From: Lentisphaeria bacterium UBA4640
Lineage (GTDB): Bacteria; Verrucomicrobiota; Lentisphaeria; Victivallales; UBA1829
Reading direction: 5' to 3'
NCBI GenBank assembly: GCA_002405835.1
Contig: DHMO01000043.1
Location: 1-64,000 of the forward strand
Length of the DNA: 64,000 nucleotides
A model generated the notes under the pieces. The model searched no databases. It was not told the DNA's origin and saw nothing but the letters and a program-made list of their open reading frames with translations. The stretch's first letter is position 1. Every line of letters begins with the position of its first letter. This document shows, piece by piece, positions 25,624 to 34,475 of this stretch. Made by a program: the position numbers and the translations under genes.

Positions 25624-26625
25624 ATGGCTATCAAAGTTGGAATTAACGGATTCGGAAGAATCGGCCGCATGGTTTTCCGCGCTGCAGTGGAAAACTTCTC
25701 CAAGGACATCGAAATCGTCGGAATCAACGACCTTCTCGATCCCGAGTACCTCGCTTACATGCTGAAGTACGACTCCGTCCACGGCATCTTCAACCACGAC
25801 ATCAAAGTTGAAGGCAACTACATGATCGTCGACGGCCAGAAGATCCGCCTCACCGCTGAAAAGGATCCCACCCAGCTCAAGTGGAACGAAGTCGGCGCCG
25901 ACGTTGTCGTCGAATCCACCGGCCTCTTCCTGAAGGACGAGCTTGCACGTCAGCACATCACTGCCGGCGCGAAGAAAGTTATCATGTCCGCTCCTTCCAA
26001 GGATGCGACCCCGATGTTCGTCTACGGCGTCAACCACAAGACCTATGCCGGCCAGGACATCATCTCCAACGCTTCCTGCACCACGAACTGCCTCGCCCCG
26101 ATCTCCAAGGTCCTCAACGACAAGTTCGGCATCAAGCGCGGTCTCATGACCACCATCCACGCTGCAACCGCTACCCAGAAGACCGTTGACGGTCCCTCCA
26201 AGAAGGACTGGAGAGGCGGCCGCGGCATCCTCGAGAACATGATCCCCTCCTCCACCGGCGCTGCAAAGGCTGTCGGCAAGGTCCTCCCGGAACTCAACGG
26301 CAAGCTCACCGGCATGTCCGTCCGCGTCCCGACCTCCGACGTCTCCTTCGTTGACCTCACCGTCGAGCTCAACAAAGAAGCCTCCTACGAGGAAATCTGC
26401 GCTGCTATGAAGGAAGCCTCCGAAGGCGAACTCAAGGGCATCCTCGGCTACACCGACGAAGCCGTTGTCTCCACCGACTTCCGCGGCGACGCCCGCACCT
26501 CCATCTTCGACGTCAAGGCCGGCATCCAGCTCGACCCGACCTTCGTCAAAGTCTGCTCCTGGTACGACAACGAATGGGGATACTCCAACAAGGTCCTCGA
26601 AATGGTTCGCGTCATCGCCAAGTAA
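25624..26625 (+). CDS. gapA: Glyceraldehyde-3-phosphate dehydrogenase, type I
   Basis: 333 aa. Oxidises glyceraldehyde 3-phosphate with NAD+ and phosphate to 1,3-bisphosphoglycerate. Seen: GINGFGRIGRMVFRA (NAD Rossmann loop), an Asp at residue 36 after IVGIN fitting NAD preference, the catalytic C152 in SNASCTTNCLAP, the partner His in TTIHAATATQK, and WYDNEWGYSNK at the end. Codon use is strongly biased (C-ending codons), as expected for high expression. AAGGAAGG precedes the ATG. It is followed by a terminator and then by pgk. Confidence 0.98.
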   Translation: MAIKVGINGFGRIGRMVFRAAVENFSKDIEIVGINDLLDPEYLAYMLKYDSVHGIFNHDIKVEGNYMIVDGQKIRLTAEKDPTQLKWNEVGADVVVESTGLFLKDELARQHITAGAKKVIMSAPSKDATPMFVYGVNHKTYAGQDIISNASCTTNCLAPISKVLNDKFGIKRGLMTTIHAATATQKTVDGPSKKDWRGGRGILENMIPSSTGAAKAVGKVLPELNGKLTGMSVRVPTSDVSFVDLTVELNKEASYEEICAAMKEASEGELKGILGYTDEAVVSTDFRGDARTSIFDVKAGIQLDPTFVKVCSWYDNEWGYSNKVLEMVRVIAK

Positions 26626-26658
26626 GCTCATTGCTTGACTGACAACAGCATTTTGAAA

Positions 26659-26691
26659 GGGCGGGCGACTCTTGAACGCCCGCCCTTTTTT
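26659..26691 (+). terminator. Rho-independent terminator of gapA
   Basis: Nine-base perfect GC stem gggcgggcg (26659-26667) / cgcccgccc (26677-26685), then six Ts. It may be partly read through to pgk, which starts 33 bases later and shows no clear promoter of its own. Confidence 0.93.
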
Positions 26692-26724
26692 ATTTCCAAA
26701 CTTTTTCTTTAAGGAATTCTGATC

Positions 26725-27978
26725 ATGGACAAGAAAACACTTCGCGACGTTGATCTCAAAGGCAAACGCGTTGTCATGCGCGTCGACTTCAATGTGCCGG
26801 TCAAAGACGGAGTCATCAAGGACGACACCCGCATCAAGGGCGCTCTCCCCTCCATCAAATACGTTCTCGAACAGGGTGGAAGCCTCGTTCTCATGAGTCA
26901 CATGGGCCGCCCCGATGAAAAGGGCATCACCCCCGACACCTCCCTCAAGATCGTCGCCGACTACCTCTCCAACCTTCTCGGCAAGCCGGTTGCTTTCGCT
27001 CCGGACTGCGCCACCGCCGACGACCAGGTCAAGGCTCTCAAGCCGGGCGAAATCCTCATGCTCGAGAACACCCGCTACCACAAAGAAGAGCAGGCCAAGC
27101 TGAAACAGAAAGACGGTCAGTCCGATGAAGAGTTCAAGGCCGCAAAAGCCGCTCTCAAGGAACAGCAGAAGGAACTCGCCAAGAAGCTCGCTTCCTACGG
27201 CGACATCTACTGCAATGATGCGTTCGGAACCGCTCACCGCGCCCACGCTTCCACCGCCGTCATCACCAAGTACATCGGCACCTCCGTTGCCGGCTTCCTG
27301 ATGGAAAAGGAAATCGCGTTCCTCGGCAACGCCGTTGAACACCCGGTCCGTCCCTTCGTCGCCATCCTCGGCGGCGCCAAAGTCTCCGACAAACTCGCCG
27401 TTGTCAGCAACCTCCTGACCAAGGTCAACACTCTGATCATCGGCGGCGGCATGGCTTACACCTTCCTCAAGGCCCAGGGTCACAACGTCGGAAACTCCCT
27501 CTGCGAAAACGACCAGCTCGAATATGCCAAAGACATGATCGCCAAGGCGAAAGAGCTCGGCGTGAACTTCCTCCTCCCGGTCGACAACGTCGCCGCGGAC
27601 AAGTTCGACGCCAACGCCAACACCCAGATTGTCGGCGACGACATTCCGGAAGGCTGGATGGGTCTCGATATCGGTCCGAAGACCGTCGAACTTTACAGCA
27701 ATGCCATCAAGGACGCCAAGACGGTTGTCTGGAACGGCCCGATGGGATGCTTCGAAATGGAGAAATTCAACAAGGGCACCTTCGGCGTCTGCGCAGCTGT
27801 TGCGGAAGTCAAGGCAAACGGCGGCATCTCCATCATCGGCGGCGGCGACTCCGTCGCAGCTGTCAACAAGAGCGGACTCGCGGACAAGATGTCCCACATC
27901 TCCACCGGCGGCGGCGCTTCCCTCGAATTCCTCGAAGGAAAGGCTCTCCCGGGCGTTGTCGCTCTCAGCGATAAATAA
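26725..27978 (+). CDS. pgk: Phosphoglycerate kinase
   Basis: 417 aa. Makes ATP from 1,3-bisphosphoglycerate. Seen: VVMRVDFNVPVKDG, SHMGRPDEKG (substrate arginines), ENTRYHKEE, NDAFGTAHRAHAS, GGAKVSDKLAVV and GGGDSVAAV near the nucleotide site. It is about 20 residues longer than E. coli PGK because of a charged insertion after ENTRYHKEEQ (KLKQKDGQSDEEFKAAKAAL), a feature also known from Bacteroidota enzymes. Same direction as gapA; the two form the usual lower-glycolysis pair. Confidence 0.97.
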   Translation: MDKKTLRDVDLKGKRVVMRVDFNVPVKDGVIKDDTRIKGALPSIKYVLEQGGSLVLMSHMGRPDEKGITPDTSLKIVADYLSNLLGKPVAFAPDCATADDQVKALKPGEILMLENTRYHKEEQAKLKQKDGQSDEEFKAAKAALKEQQKELAKKLASYGDIYCNDAFGTAHRAHASTAVITKYIGTSVAGFLMEKEIAFLGNAVEHPVRPFVAILGGAKVSDKLAVVSNLLTKVNTLIIGGGMAYTFLKAQGHNVGNSLCENDQLEYAKDMIAKAKELGVNFLLPVDNVAADKFDANANTQIVGDDIPEGWMGLDIGPKTVELYSNAIKDAKTVVWNGPMGCFEMEKFNKGTFGVCAAVAEVKANGGISIIGGGDSVAAVNKSGLADKMSHISTGGGASLEFLEGKALPGVVALSDK

Positions 27979-28000
27979 GAGTTTATCTCTGTTTTACACA

Positions 28001-28033
28001 CGCGGAACCGGCTCGTCCGGCTCCGCGTTTTTT
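28001..28033 (+). terminator. Rho-independent terminator of pgk
   Basis: cgcggaaccgg (28001-28011) pairs with ccggctccgcg (28017-28027) with one mismatch, followed by six Ts. Confidence 0.88.
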
Positions 28034-28049
28034 CTGAAAAGGTGATTCC

Positions 28050-28622
28050 ATGAAAATTCAATCCGTCTGCGTCTACTGCGGCTCCAATCCCGGCAAATCT
28101 GAAATCTATGTTCAAAACGCGCGAAAACTCGGCGAATATCTGGCAAAGCACAACATCCGTCTCGTCTACGGCGGAAGCAACTGCGGAACCATGGGCGCCG
28201 TCGCCGAAAGCTGCCTCGAACACGGCGGAAAAGTCCTCGGAATCATCACGGAACAGCTCCATAAAATCGTCGGCAACCCTGCGCTGACCGAATACCGCGT
28301 CGTTCCCGACATGGCAACACGCAAGCGCATGTTCATGGAGGAATCCGATGCACTGATCGCCCTGCCCGGCGGACTCGGAACAGCGGATGAACTCGTGGAA
28401 GCCATGTCGCTTCAGACCCTTGATCTCAATCCCCGTCCCGTCGCCGTCATGAACATCAACGGCTTTTTCGATCCGCTGATTCTCTGGATGGAACGCATGT
28501 GCGAGGAAGGCTTCCTCCGCCGCGAACAGAAAGAGATGATGATTGCGGCGACCGACCCCGAAGCGCTCTTCCGGAAACTCGAAACTTTTGAGTATCACAC
28601 CGTGGTTAAGTGGAACCTCTGA
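28050..28622 (+). CDS. LOG-family nucleotide-binding protein (TIGR00730 type)
   Basis: 190 aa. The two family signatures are present: GGSNCGTMGAVAE (phosphate loop) and PGGLGTADELVEAM (PGGxGTxxE), with the start VCVYCGSNPGKSE. Members hydrolyse nucleoside 5'-monophosphates, classically cytokinin riboside 5'-monophosphate, at the N-glycosidic bond; in bacteria the physiological substrate is usually not known. It follows the pgk terminator by 16 bases and has AAAAGGTG before the ATG. No cytokinin genes are near. Confidence 0.92.
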   Translation: MKIQSVCVYCGSNPGKSEIYVQNARKLGEYLAKHNIRLVYGGSNCGTMGAVAESCLEHGGKVLGIITEQLHKIVGNPALTEYRVVPDMATRKRMFMEESDALIALPGGLGTADELVEAMSLQTLDLNPRPVAVMNINGFFDPLILWMERMCEEGFLRREQKEMMIAATDPEALFRKLETFEYHTVVKWNL

Positions 28623-28664
28623 AAAAAAAATTGAAAAAACAACAAAAAAATTAGTCTTTTCTAT

Positions 28665-28692
28665 TTGACTATATCCGGAAACGGAATATAGT
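28665..28692 (+). promoter_or_regulatory. Probable promoter of the heptosyltransferase-like gene
   Basis: TTGACT (28665-28670), 16 bases, TATAGT (28687-28692). The gene starts at 28727 after AGGAG. Confidence 0.6.
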
Positions 28693-28726
28693 AACCGGGA
28701 ACAATCAGTCAGGAGAAAAGATCTTT

Positions 28727-30055
28727 ATGAACGATTTCACCATTACGCCCAATGCACAGAATCTGAATGTGCAGAATGATATTTTTGTATCCGCGCAATC
28801 CGCCGCCCAGCCGGCGGCTCCCGCTCCGGCTCAGCCGCAGAAAGAACAGCCCAAACAGCCCTCCATCTACGGCGACATTCCCCAGATCCCCACGCAGGAC
28901 GCTGTCGAAGGCATCAAATTCGATTTCAACGACGGCATCCGCATTCTCTTCCCGCACAATGGAAAAGAATACCATGTGACCTTCACCGACATCGACACCG
29001 GAATCATTCTCTTCAGCCAGGACACCGTCCCAGGCGCGTATGTCACAAGCGTCAAGAAATTCTTCATCCGCTTCCGTCTCATCATTCACAACAAGGGCGG
29101 AAAAGAGCCGATCTTCACGCACGATTTCGACGCAAAGGGTCGCGAAGTCATGATCCAGCTTCCCGTCGGAACCATCGGCGACTCCATCGGCTGGTTCAGT
29201 TATGTGGAACGCTTCCAACTCAAACACCAGTGCAAACTCGTCTGCGTCATGACCCCGTGGATTGCAGAAGTCGTCAAAAAGCAGTATCCGAACATCACCT
29301 TCATCGCTCCGGAAGAGACCAAGAACTACAAGCCTTACGCCTGCTACTACATGGGACTCTTCTTCCGCGGCGACGTCGACCATCAGCCGATCGACTTCCG
29401 TTACATCGGGCTCCACCGCACCGCCGGCTACATCCTCGGCGTCGATCCCGCCGACGAGCCCCCGCGCTTCGATCTCTCCGCTCCGCGCAAAATCAAGGAA
29501 AAATATGTCTGCATCGCCGCTCAGAGCTCCAGCCAGGCGAAATACTGGAACAACCCCTACGGCTGGTATGAAGTCGTCAAATTCCTCAAGGACAACGGCT
29601 ACCGCGTGCTCTGCATCGACCGCGACCGCGTCCACGGCACCGGGCTGAACTGGAATCACATTCCCTACGGCGTTGAAGATTTCACCGGACAGCTGCCCCT
29701 TCAGGAACGGATCAACCTCATCAAAGACGCCGATTTCTTCATCGGTCTCAGCTCCGGACTCAGCTGGCTCGCATGGGGATGCAAAGTCCCGGTCATCATG
29801 ATCTCCGGCTTCACGCACCCGACCAACGAATTCGCCACGCCCTACCGCGTCATCAACTACCACACCTGCCACTCCTGCTGGAACGACATGCGCATCGACT
29901 TCGACCACTATGACTTCCTCTGGTGTCCGCGTCACAAAGGCACCGACCGGCATTTCGAGTGCACAAAGCTCATCTCCGCGGAGCAGGTCATCACCATGAT
30001 CAAAAAGGTCCCCTCCTTCCGTCCGAAAGAGGAGGAAAAAGGAAAGAAAAAATAA
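28727..30055 (+). CDS. TibC/Aah-like autotransporter O-heptosyltransferase family protein
   Basis: 442 aa. After a Pro/Ala/Gln-rich lead (20-45) comes the family start IKFDFNDGIRILFPHNGKEYHVTFTDIDTGIILF, a strand-loop-strand region, and a GT-B type C-terminal half with CIAAQSSSQAKYWNN and ADFFIGLSSGLSWLAWG. Near the end four cysteines (CHSC, then FLWC and FEC) match the iron-binding cysteine finger of TibC, which holds its dodecamer together. TibC and Aah transfer heptose from ADP-heptose to serines of autotransporters. No autotransporter or heptose-synthesis gene is beside it, so the acceptor is unknown. Own promoter and terminator: a single-gene unit. Confidence 0.85.
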   Translation: MNDFTITPNAQNLNVQNDIFVSAQSAAQPAAPAPAQPQKEQPKQPSIYGDIPQIPTQDAVEGIKFDFNDGIRILFPHNGKEYHVTFTDIDTGIILFSQDTVPGAYVTSVKKFFIRFRLIIHNKGGKEPIFTHDFDAKGREVMIQLPVGTIGDSIGWFSYVERFQLKHQCKLVCVMTPWIAEVVKKQYPNITFIAPEETKNYKPYACYYMGLFFRGDVDHQPIDFRYIGLHRTAGYILGVDPADEPPRFDLSAPRKIKEKYVCIAAQSSSQAKYWNNPYGWYEVVKFLKDNGYRVLCIDRDRVHGTGLNWNHIPYGVEDFTGQLPLQERINLIKDADFFIGLSSGLSWLAWGCKVPVIMISGFTHPTNEFATPYRVINYHTCHSCWNDMRIDFDHYDFLWCPRHKGTDRHFECTKLISAEQVITMIKKVPSFRPKEEEKGKKK

Positions 30056-30070
30056 TTCTTCTGAAAACCT

Positions 30071-30110
30071 GCCGTCTCTCCGCATTCCCGCAGAGAGACG
30101 GCTTTTATTT
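30071..30110 (+). terminator. Rho-independent terminator of the heptosyltransferase-like gene
   Basis: gccgtctctc (30071-30080) / gagagacggc (30093-30102), perfect 10-base stem, then a T-rich run. Confidence 0.9.
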
Positions 30111-30128
30111 TAAGAAAAGAGGATCCGT

Positions 30129-30707
30129 ATGAACGAACAGAAAACAGCGCAGGCGCTTCTCATCATTGACATGCAGAATGATTTTGTACATCCGGGCACA
30201 CCCGTTCATGTCGCCGGCGCGGCCGCAACCGTCCCGGTCATCCGGAAACTGCGGGAATCCTGCAGAAAATATGCGGTTCCAGTTTTCCACATCATCCGCT
30301 CCTACAGCGCGGACGGGCTCACCGTGGAGCGCACGCGCCTTGCAGACTTCCGCCACACGCCGTTCGTCGTCCCCGGCACGCACGGAGCGGAAATCATCGG
30401 GGAACTCACGCCGGAAGCGGATGAAAAAACCGTCATCAAACCGCGCTACAGCGCATTCTTCCAGACGAATCTCGACCTCATGCTGAAACGGCTCGGAGTT
30501 GAACGAGTCCTTGTCAGCGGAACCCAGTATCCGAACTGCATCCGCGCAACCGTCACCGATGCGCTTTCGCTGGACTACGCGGTCAGCGTCATCACCGACG
30601 CCTGCAGCGCAAAAACCGAAGCCGTCGCGGCAGCGAATATTCTCGACATGCGCAACCTCGGTGCGGAGTGCATCACCTTCGCCGAATGGGAAAGCAGACA
30701 GCGCTGA
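30129..30707 (+). CDS. Isochorismatase-family cysteine hydrolase
   Basis: 192 aa. The catalytic triad of the family is visible: D14 in LLIIDMQNDF, K104 in VIKPRYSAF, and C137 in GTQYPNCIRATVTDA, with the cis-peptide before the cysteine loop. Family members include nicotinamidase, N-carbamoylsarcosine amidase and ureidoacrylate amidohydrolase; the 'FFQTNLDLMLKRLGVERVLVSGTQ' stretch is common to all and does not decide the substrate. An AAGAGGA site precedes the ATG. It converges with the GH36 gene, with 3 bases between stops. Confidence 0.88.
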   Translation: MNEQKTAQALLIIDMQNDFVHPGTPVHVAGAAATVPVIRKLRESCRKYAVPVFHIIRSYSADGLTVERTRLADFRHTPFVVPGTHGAEIIGELTPEADEKTVIKPRYSAFFQTNLDLMLKRLGVERVLVSGTQYPNCIRATVTDALSLDYAVSVITDACSAKTEAVAAANILDMRNLGAECITFAEWESRQR

Positions 30708-30710
30708 ACG

Positions 30711-32453
30711 TCACCCGCGCACCAGAATCACGCGGGCGCAGCGCGGCGGCAAAGCCAGAACATCTCCGCAGACAGCCTCGCCCGTCCAGAAATCCGTCCG
30801 CATTCCGGAAGGCGGAAACACATACATCCGTCCCGAATCATTCCAGTTGAAATAACAGTGCAGAGTCCCTTCCGGATGCGGAATCGTGCCGTGACGAAAC
30901 GCCGGATCGGAAAATTCCGCCGTCCGCCCGTACATTGAAACGAGCTTGCGGATTACCATCGCCGACTCCGCCGACAGACTTTCCGGCACATCGCTCGAAA
31001 GGAGCATTCCGCCGGATGCAAGAATGTGGGCGCGGTGAAAGGAAAATTCATTTTCCGAAAGCGAACTCTGCGGAACATCCACCAGTTCTCCGCCGGGGCC
31101 GACCACCGTTTTGGACAGATTCTCCAGCACCAGACAGTCCGGATCGTTGATCCACAGCTTCCCGTTCTGCCAGTTGCGCGAAAAACATTCGCGGGCAAGA
31201 GACTTGAAGTGTCTCCACGTGCGGGAAATATCTCCCGTCACCCGCATTGCCGAACAGGTTCCGAGCGAGGGCCACATCGGAGCGTTGCAGCCGAGAATGA
31301 GAGAATCGGCTCCAGCCCCCTCCGTCAGAGCCTCCATCCCGCGGCGGAACGCTTCAACGCGCGTCAGGGAGCGGTCATGCCGGACACCGAACGGAAGACA
31401 GCCCCAGACAGTCGCATCCAGTTTGAAATAGCGGCAGTTCCATTCACGCCGCATCGTCCGGAAAACCGTGCGGAGATAATCGCATGCGGCGGGAACGGAA
31501 GTGTCGAGCATATACCAGGGACCGCAGCGCCAGCCGCCGAAAGTGCAGCGGTCTGAACGCAGCGGAGCGCCGGTCTCATCCATCACAAACCAGTCCGGAT
31601 GATTCCGGAACAGCTCCGAGTTCTCCTCAGCGATGAACGGGGCGACCCAGATTGCGGGCTCCAGTCCCAGCTCCCCGATTCTGCGGCAGAGCGGCGCAAC
31701 TCCCGACGGGAAATTCGGATGCGGAACCAGCCAGTCCCCCATATGCGCCTGATAACCGTCGTCGATCTGAATAAAACGCAGTTCAGGGAATTTTGCCTTC
31801 ATCAATCCGGCACTGCGGAGGATATCGGATTCCGTGACCTCCGGACCGTAGCAGTACCACGAACACCAGCCGGTGACGGGTTCGGAATACGGCAGCGGCG
31901 GATGATTCGCGGCAAGACGCGCGACAAACTCCGAAAGCTGTTCCTCGCGTCCGCCCGTCCGGGAAAGATAAAGCTCTTCCAGCTCAAGAGAGCCGTGCGC
32001 GGAAACTTCGGCTCCTTCGCAGTCCACGACGAATTCGATGCGTTCGCGGTTGAACCGGATTTCATTGGTGAACCGCCGGCAGGAGGAAAAGCCGCCCAGC
32101 ACAGGAGAACCCGTTGCGGGAAAAAGATGAAGCAGATTGTAGCAGGTGAAAAATCCTTCGCGGACCGGAAGACGGTAATGGTCGCGGTCGGTGTAGGTGG
32201 TCGATTCGATCTCCTCCAGAGTTCCCCAGTATTGCGAAAGCATGTTGAAGCCCTCGCCGTAAATACGGGTATCGGCGGGGAACGTATGCGGGAGACTCAG
32301 AACAACCGCTTCGCGGATGCGGCACGGCGCTGCGCCGCGGTTGATGATGCGGAAGGAACGGAACGCTCCATTGCGGGTTTCAAGCAGTTCCAGCGCGTCC
32401 GGCTCCGCGCCGACAGCGGCGATGCGGTAAGATTTTTTTTCAAAAAGAAACAT
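30711..32453 (-). CDS. GH36-type alpha-galactosidase
   Basis: 580 aa. N-terminal beta-sandwich (1-180), then the barrel: GWCSWYCYGPEVTESDI (195-211), FIQIDDGYQAHMGDW (227-241), nucleophile D346 in YFKLDATVW, acid/base D408 in RVTGDISRTW, and the CxMRxTGD region preceded by LGCNAPMWPSLGTCSAMR. This set fits alpha-galactosidase or a raffinose-synthase-like GH36 member. No signal peptide, so it probably cleaves imported galactosides. ATG 32453 (AAGGA upstream) is preferred to a GTG-like extension to 32468. It diverges from an AraC gene through overlapping promoters. Confidence 0.9.
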   Translation of the reverse strand: MFLFEKKSYRIAAVGAEPDALELLETRNGAFRSFRIINRGAAPCRIREAVVLSLPHTFPADTRIYGEGFNMLSQYWGTLEEIESTTYTDRDHYRLPVREGFFTCYNLLHLFPATGSPVLGGFSSCRRFTNEIRFNRERIEFVVDCEGAEVSAHGSLELEELYLSRTGGREEQLSEFVARLAANHPPLPYSEPVTGWCSWYCYGPEVTESDILRSAGLMKAKFPELRFIQIDDGYQAHMGDWLVPHPNFPSGVAPLCRRIGELGLEPAIWVAPFIAEENSELFRNHPDWFVMDETGAPLRSDRCTFGGWRCGPWYMLDTSVPAACDYLRTVFRTMRREWNCRYFKLDATVWGCLPFGVRHDRSLTRVEAFRRGMEALTEGAGADSLILGCNAPMWPSLGTCSAMRVTGDISRTWRHFKSLARECFSRNWQNGKLWINDPDCLVLENLSKTVVGPGGELVDVPQSSLSENEFSFHRAHILASGGMLLSSDVPESLSAESAMVIRKLVSMYGRTAEFSDPAFRHGTIPHPEGTLHCYFNWNDSGRMYVFPPSGMRTDFWTGEAVCGDVLALPPRCARVILVRG

Positions 32454-32462
32454 GACAGATCC

Positions 32463-32516
32463 TTGCATTTATGTTTTTCTCACGCTATAATATAGCACAA
32501 AGCCGGGAGGAATAAC
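32463..32516. promoter_or_regulatory. Overlapping divergent promoters, GH36 / AraC
   Basis: Rightward: TTGCAT (32463-32468), 17 bases, TATAAT (32486-32491). Leftward: GTTATT (32516-32511), 16 bases, TATATT (32494-32489). Both -10 boxes share the palindrome gctataatatagc (32484-32496), so RNA polymerase could occupy only one direction at a time. Confidence 0.6.
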
Positions 32517-33347
32517 ATGTCCAAATCTACAAAAAACATATCCAATTCCATGAAACATCAGGGATTTCTGCAAATCCGCAGCACTGCCTGTCCTGAAGCG
32601 GAAAAATATCTGGCGCCTTTCGGGATACTCTGCGGAGGATCCGCCGCGATTCGCGCGCCGTATGAAATGGTGCGGACCGGCGGAAGCGAACGGCGGCACT
32701 GGACCCTCTGGCTGATTCATGAAGGAACGGTCGAATTTGAAATTCCGGGCAAACGCTTCCGCGCACCGCCGGGAACATCTCTGTTCATGAGTTCCGATAC
32801 AAACCGACGCTGTGTTGTGCGTGAAGGCATCTTCCGTCACACCTATTTCTCCTTCACTCCGCGACCGGGCTGGGAACAGACGGTCACACCGTCGCTCTAC
32901 GCCGCGGAGATTGAGGCGCTGATAAACCTGTTCGTCCGCTTCCAGATAGAGAAATCCGCTCCGGCCGAGATGCAGCACATTGCCGAACTGCTGAACGACT
33001 GTCTCCAGAGAGAACTCAAGGCGCCGCATCTGGCGGGACGCATCCGGCGGATGATCGAGCTTGTGGAATCCGCCCCCGCGCACAAATGGACGGTTGACGA
33101 ACTGGCGCGCAGGCTCAACATGTCTGTCTCCCTGCTCTATCAGCGAGTCAAGGAGCAATGCGGACGCTCCCCCGGAGAACTGATCGACGAAATCCGCTTC
33201 CAGTTCGCCTCGGAAATGCTTCTGCGCACCGATGCCAAACTGGATGAAATCGCGGCGCAGACGGGATACTCCAATGCGTTTGCTTTTTCCAAAGCATTCA
33301 CGCGCCATACGGGGAAATCGCCGCGGGAATACCGGAAAGAGCGGTAA
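32517..33347 (+). CDS. AraC-family transcriptional regulator
   Basis: 276 aa. Cupin-like N-terminal domain (TLWLIHEGTVEFEIPGKRFRAPPGTSLFMSSD) and C-terminal double helix-turn-helix (WTVDELARRLNMSVSLLYQRVKEQCGRSPGELIDEIRFQFASEML, then LDEIAAQTGYSNAFAFSKAFTRHTGKSPREYRKER). GGGAGG precedes the ATG. It diverges from the GH36 gene and very probably controls it. The ligand is likely a galactoside (inference). Confidence 0.93.
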   Translation: MSKSTKNISNSMKHQGFLQIRSTACPEAEKYLAPFGILCGGSAAIRAPYEMVRTGGSERRHWTLWLIHEGTVEFEIPGKRFRAPPGTSLFMSSDTNRRCVVREGIFRHTYFSFTPRPGWEQTVTPSLYAAEIEALINLFVRFQIEKSAPAEMQHIAELLNDCLQRELKAPHLAGRIRRMIELVESAPAHKWTVDELARRLNMSVSLLYQRVKEQCGRSPGELIDEIRFQFASEMLLRTDAKLDEIAAQTGYSNAFAFSKAFTRHTGKSPREYRKER

Positions 33348-33394
33348 AGAACATTACACTTTCATCATTTCTTGAATATTTTCGCTTCCGCGAT

Positions 33395-33423
33395 TTGCCA
33401 AATGTAAGAAAGTGTGGTAGATT
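33395..33423 (+). promoter_or_regulatory. Probable promoter of the fmt operon
   Basis: TTGCCA (33395-33400), 17 bases, TAGATT (33418-33423). Confidence 0.55.
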
Positions 33424-33467
33424 AAGCTCCTACATACTGAAGCTGTTACGGAGTGCGGTTGCAATTT

Positions 33468-34475
33468 ATGCAGAAAAATAAAATAAAAGTCTACTTTCTG
33501 GGATCGGGCGCGTTCGCGGTTCCTTTTCTCGACGCGCTGAACAAGGCGGAAAACATTGAACTGGTCGGTGTCGGCACCCAGCCGGATAAACCGTCCGGAA
33601 GAAAGCGTCTGCCCAAACCGACCCCGCTTGGAGGATTCGCCGACGCGGTCGGAATTCCCTGCCGCAGAGTCGAATCGGTCAGTTCCGATGAATTCATGCA
33701 GCTGATGAACGAACTTGTCCCCGATCTCGTCGTCGTGGTCTCCTTCGGTCAGCTCCTGCGTGAAAAACTTCTGAACTTCCCGCGTCTGGGATGCCTGAAC
33801 GTTCACGGTTCCATCCTGCCGAAATACCGCGGAGCCTCCCCGCTTGCAACCTCCATTCTCTCCGGTGACAAAGTAAACGGAATCACCTTCATGCGCATGG
33901 ACAAAGGGCTGGACACCGGGCCGGTCTACTCTGTCGTAACCATGGACGTTCCGCCTTCGATGAACACGCAGACCCTTGAGATCGCTCTCTCCGAGCTCGG
34001 CTCACGGAACATCGCGGGAATCATCGACAACATCGCCGAAGGGCTTCAGCCGGTTCCCCAGAACGAACCGGACGCCACTTCAACCCGGAAGATTCACAAA
34101 TCCGACGGTTCGGTTCACTGGGATGAACCCGCCGAACTGCTCGAACGCAAGGTGCGCGCGTACTACCCCTGGCCGGCTTCCACTTTCCGCATCAACGGAA
34201 AGAACGGACTCATGTCCATCAAAATCACCGAAGCCCGCGTTCTCCCCGAATCCGGCTCGCCCGGAACCACCCTCGCCTGCGATAAAAAGTGGATCGTCGC
34301 CTGCGGACAGGGCGCACTCGAACTCGTCCGCGTCATCCCGGAAGGCTCCCGCGAAATGAACGCCGCCGATTTCCTCCGCGGCTTCAACAACCCGGAAGCC
34401 GTCAGACAGGTCTTCGACGGCCCCCCGCCGCCGGAGCCCAAAAACACTCCACAGGAAAAGAAAATCAATTCATGA
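33468..34475 (+). CDS. fmt: Methionyl-tRNA formyltransferase
   Basis: 335 aa. Formylates initiator Met-tRNA with 10-formyl-THF. The active-site triad is visible: Asn and His in NVHGSILPKYRGASP, Asp in GLDTGPV; the N-terminal Rossmann start is VYFLGSGAFAVPFLDAL. The C-terminal OB-like domain follows KIHKSDGSVHWDEPAELLERKVRAYYPWPAS. The start is uncertain: ATG 33468 fits the family, while a GTG at 33453 gives five more residues; GGAG lies at 33450-33453, far from 33468. It overlaps rng by 4 bases. The acidic/proline C terminus (PPPPEPKNTPQEKK) is extra. Confidence 0.95.
   Translation: MQKNKIKVYFLGSGAFAVPFLDALNKAENIELVGVGTQPDKPSGRKRLPKPTPLGGFADAVGIPCRRVESVSSDEFMQLMNELVPDLVVVVSFGQLLREKLLNFPRLGCLNVHGSILPKYRGASPLATSILSGDKVNGITFMRMDKGLDTGPVYSVVTMDVPPSMNTQTLEIALSELGSRNIAGIIDNIAEGLQPVPQNEPDATSTRKIHKSDGSVHWDEPAELLERKVRAYYPWPASTFRINGKNGLMSIKITEARVLPESGSPGTTLACDKKWIVACGQGALELVRVIPEGSREMNAADFLRGFNNPEAVRQVFDGPPPPEPKNTPQEKKINS

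Noticed and set aside
26725..27978. PGK insertion as a novelty
   Set aside because: The charged insertion of about 20 residues is known from other phyla, so it is a lineage variant.
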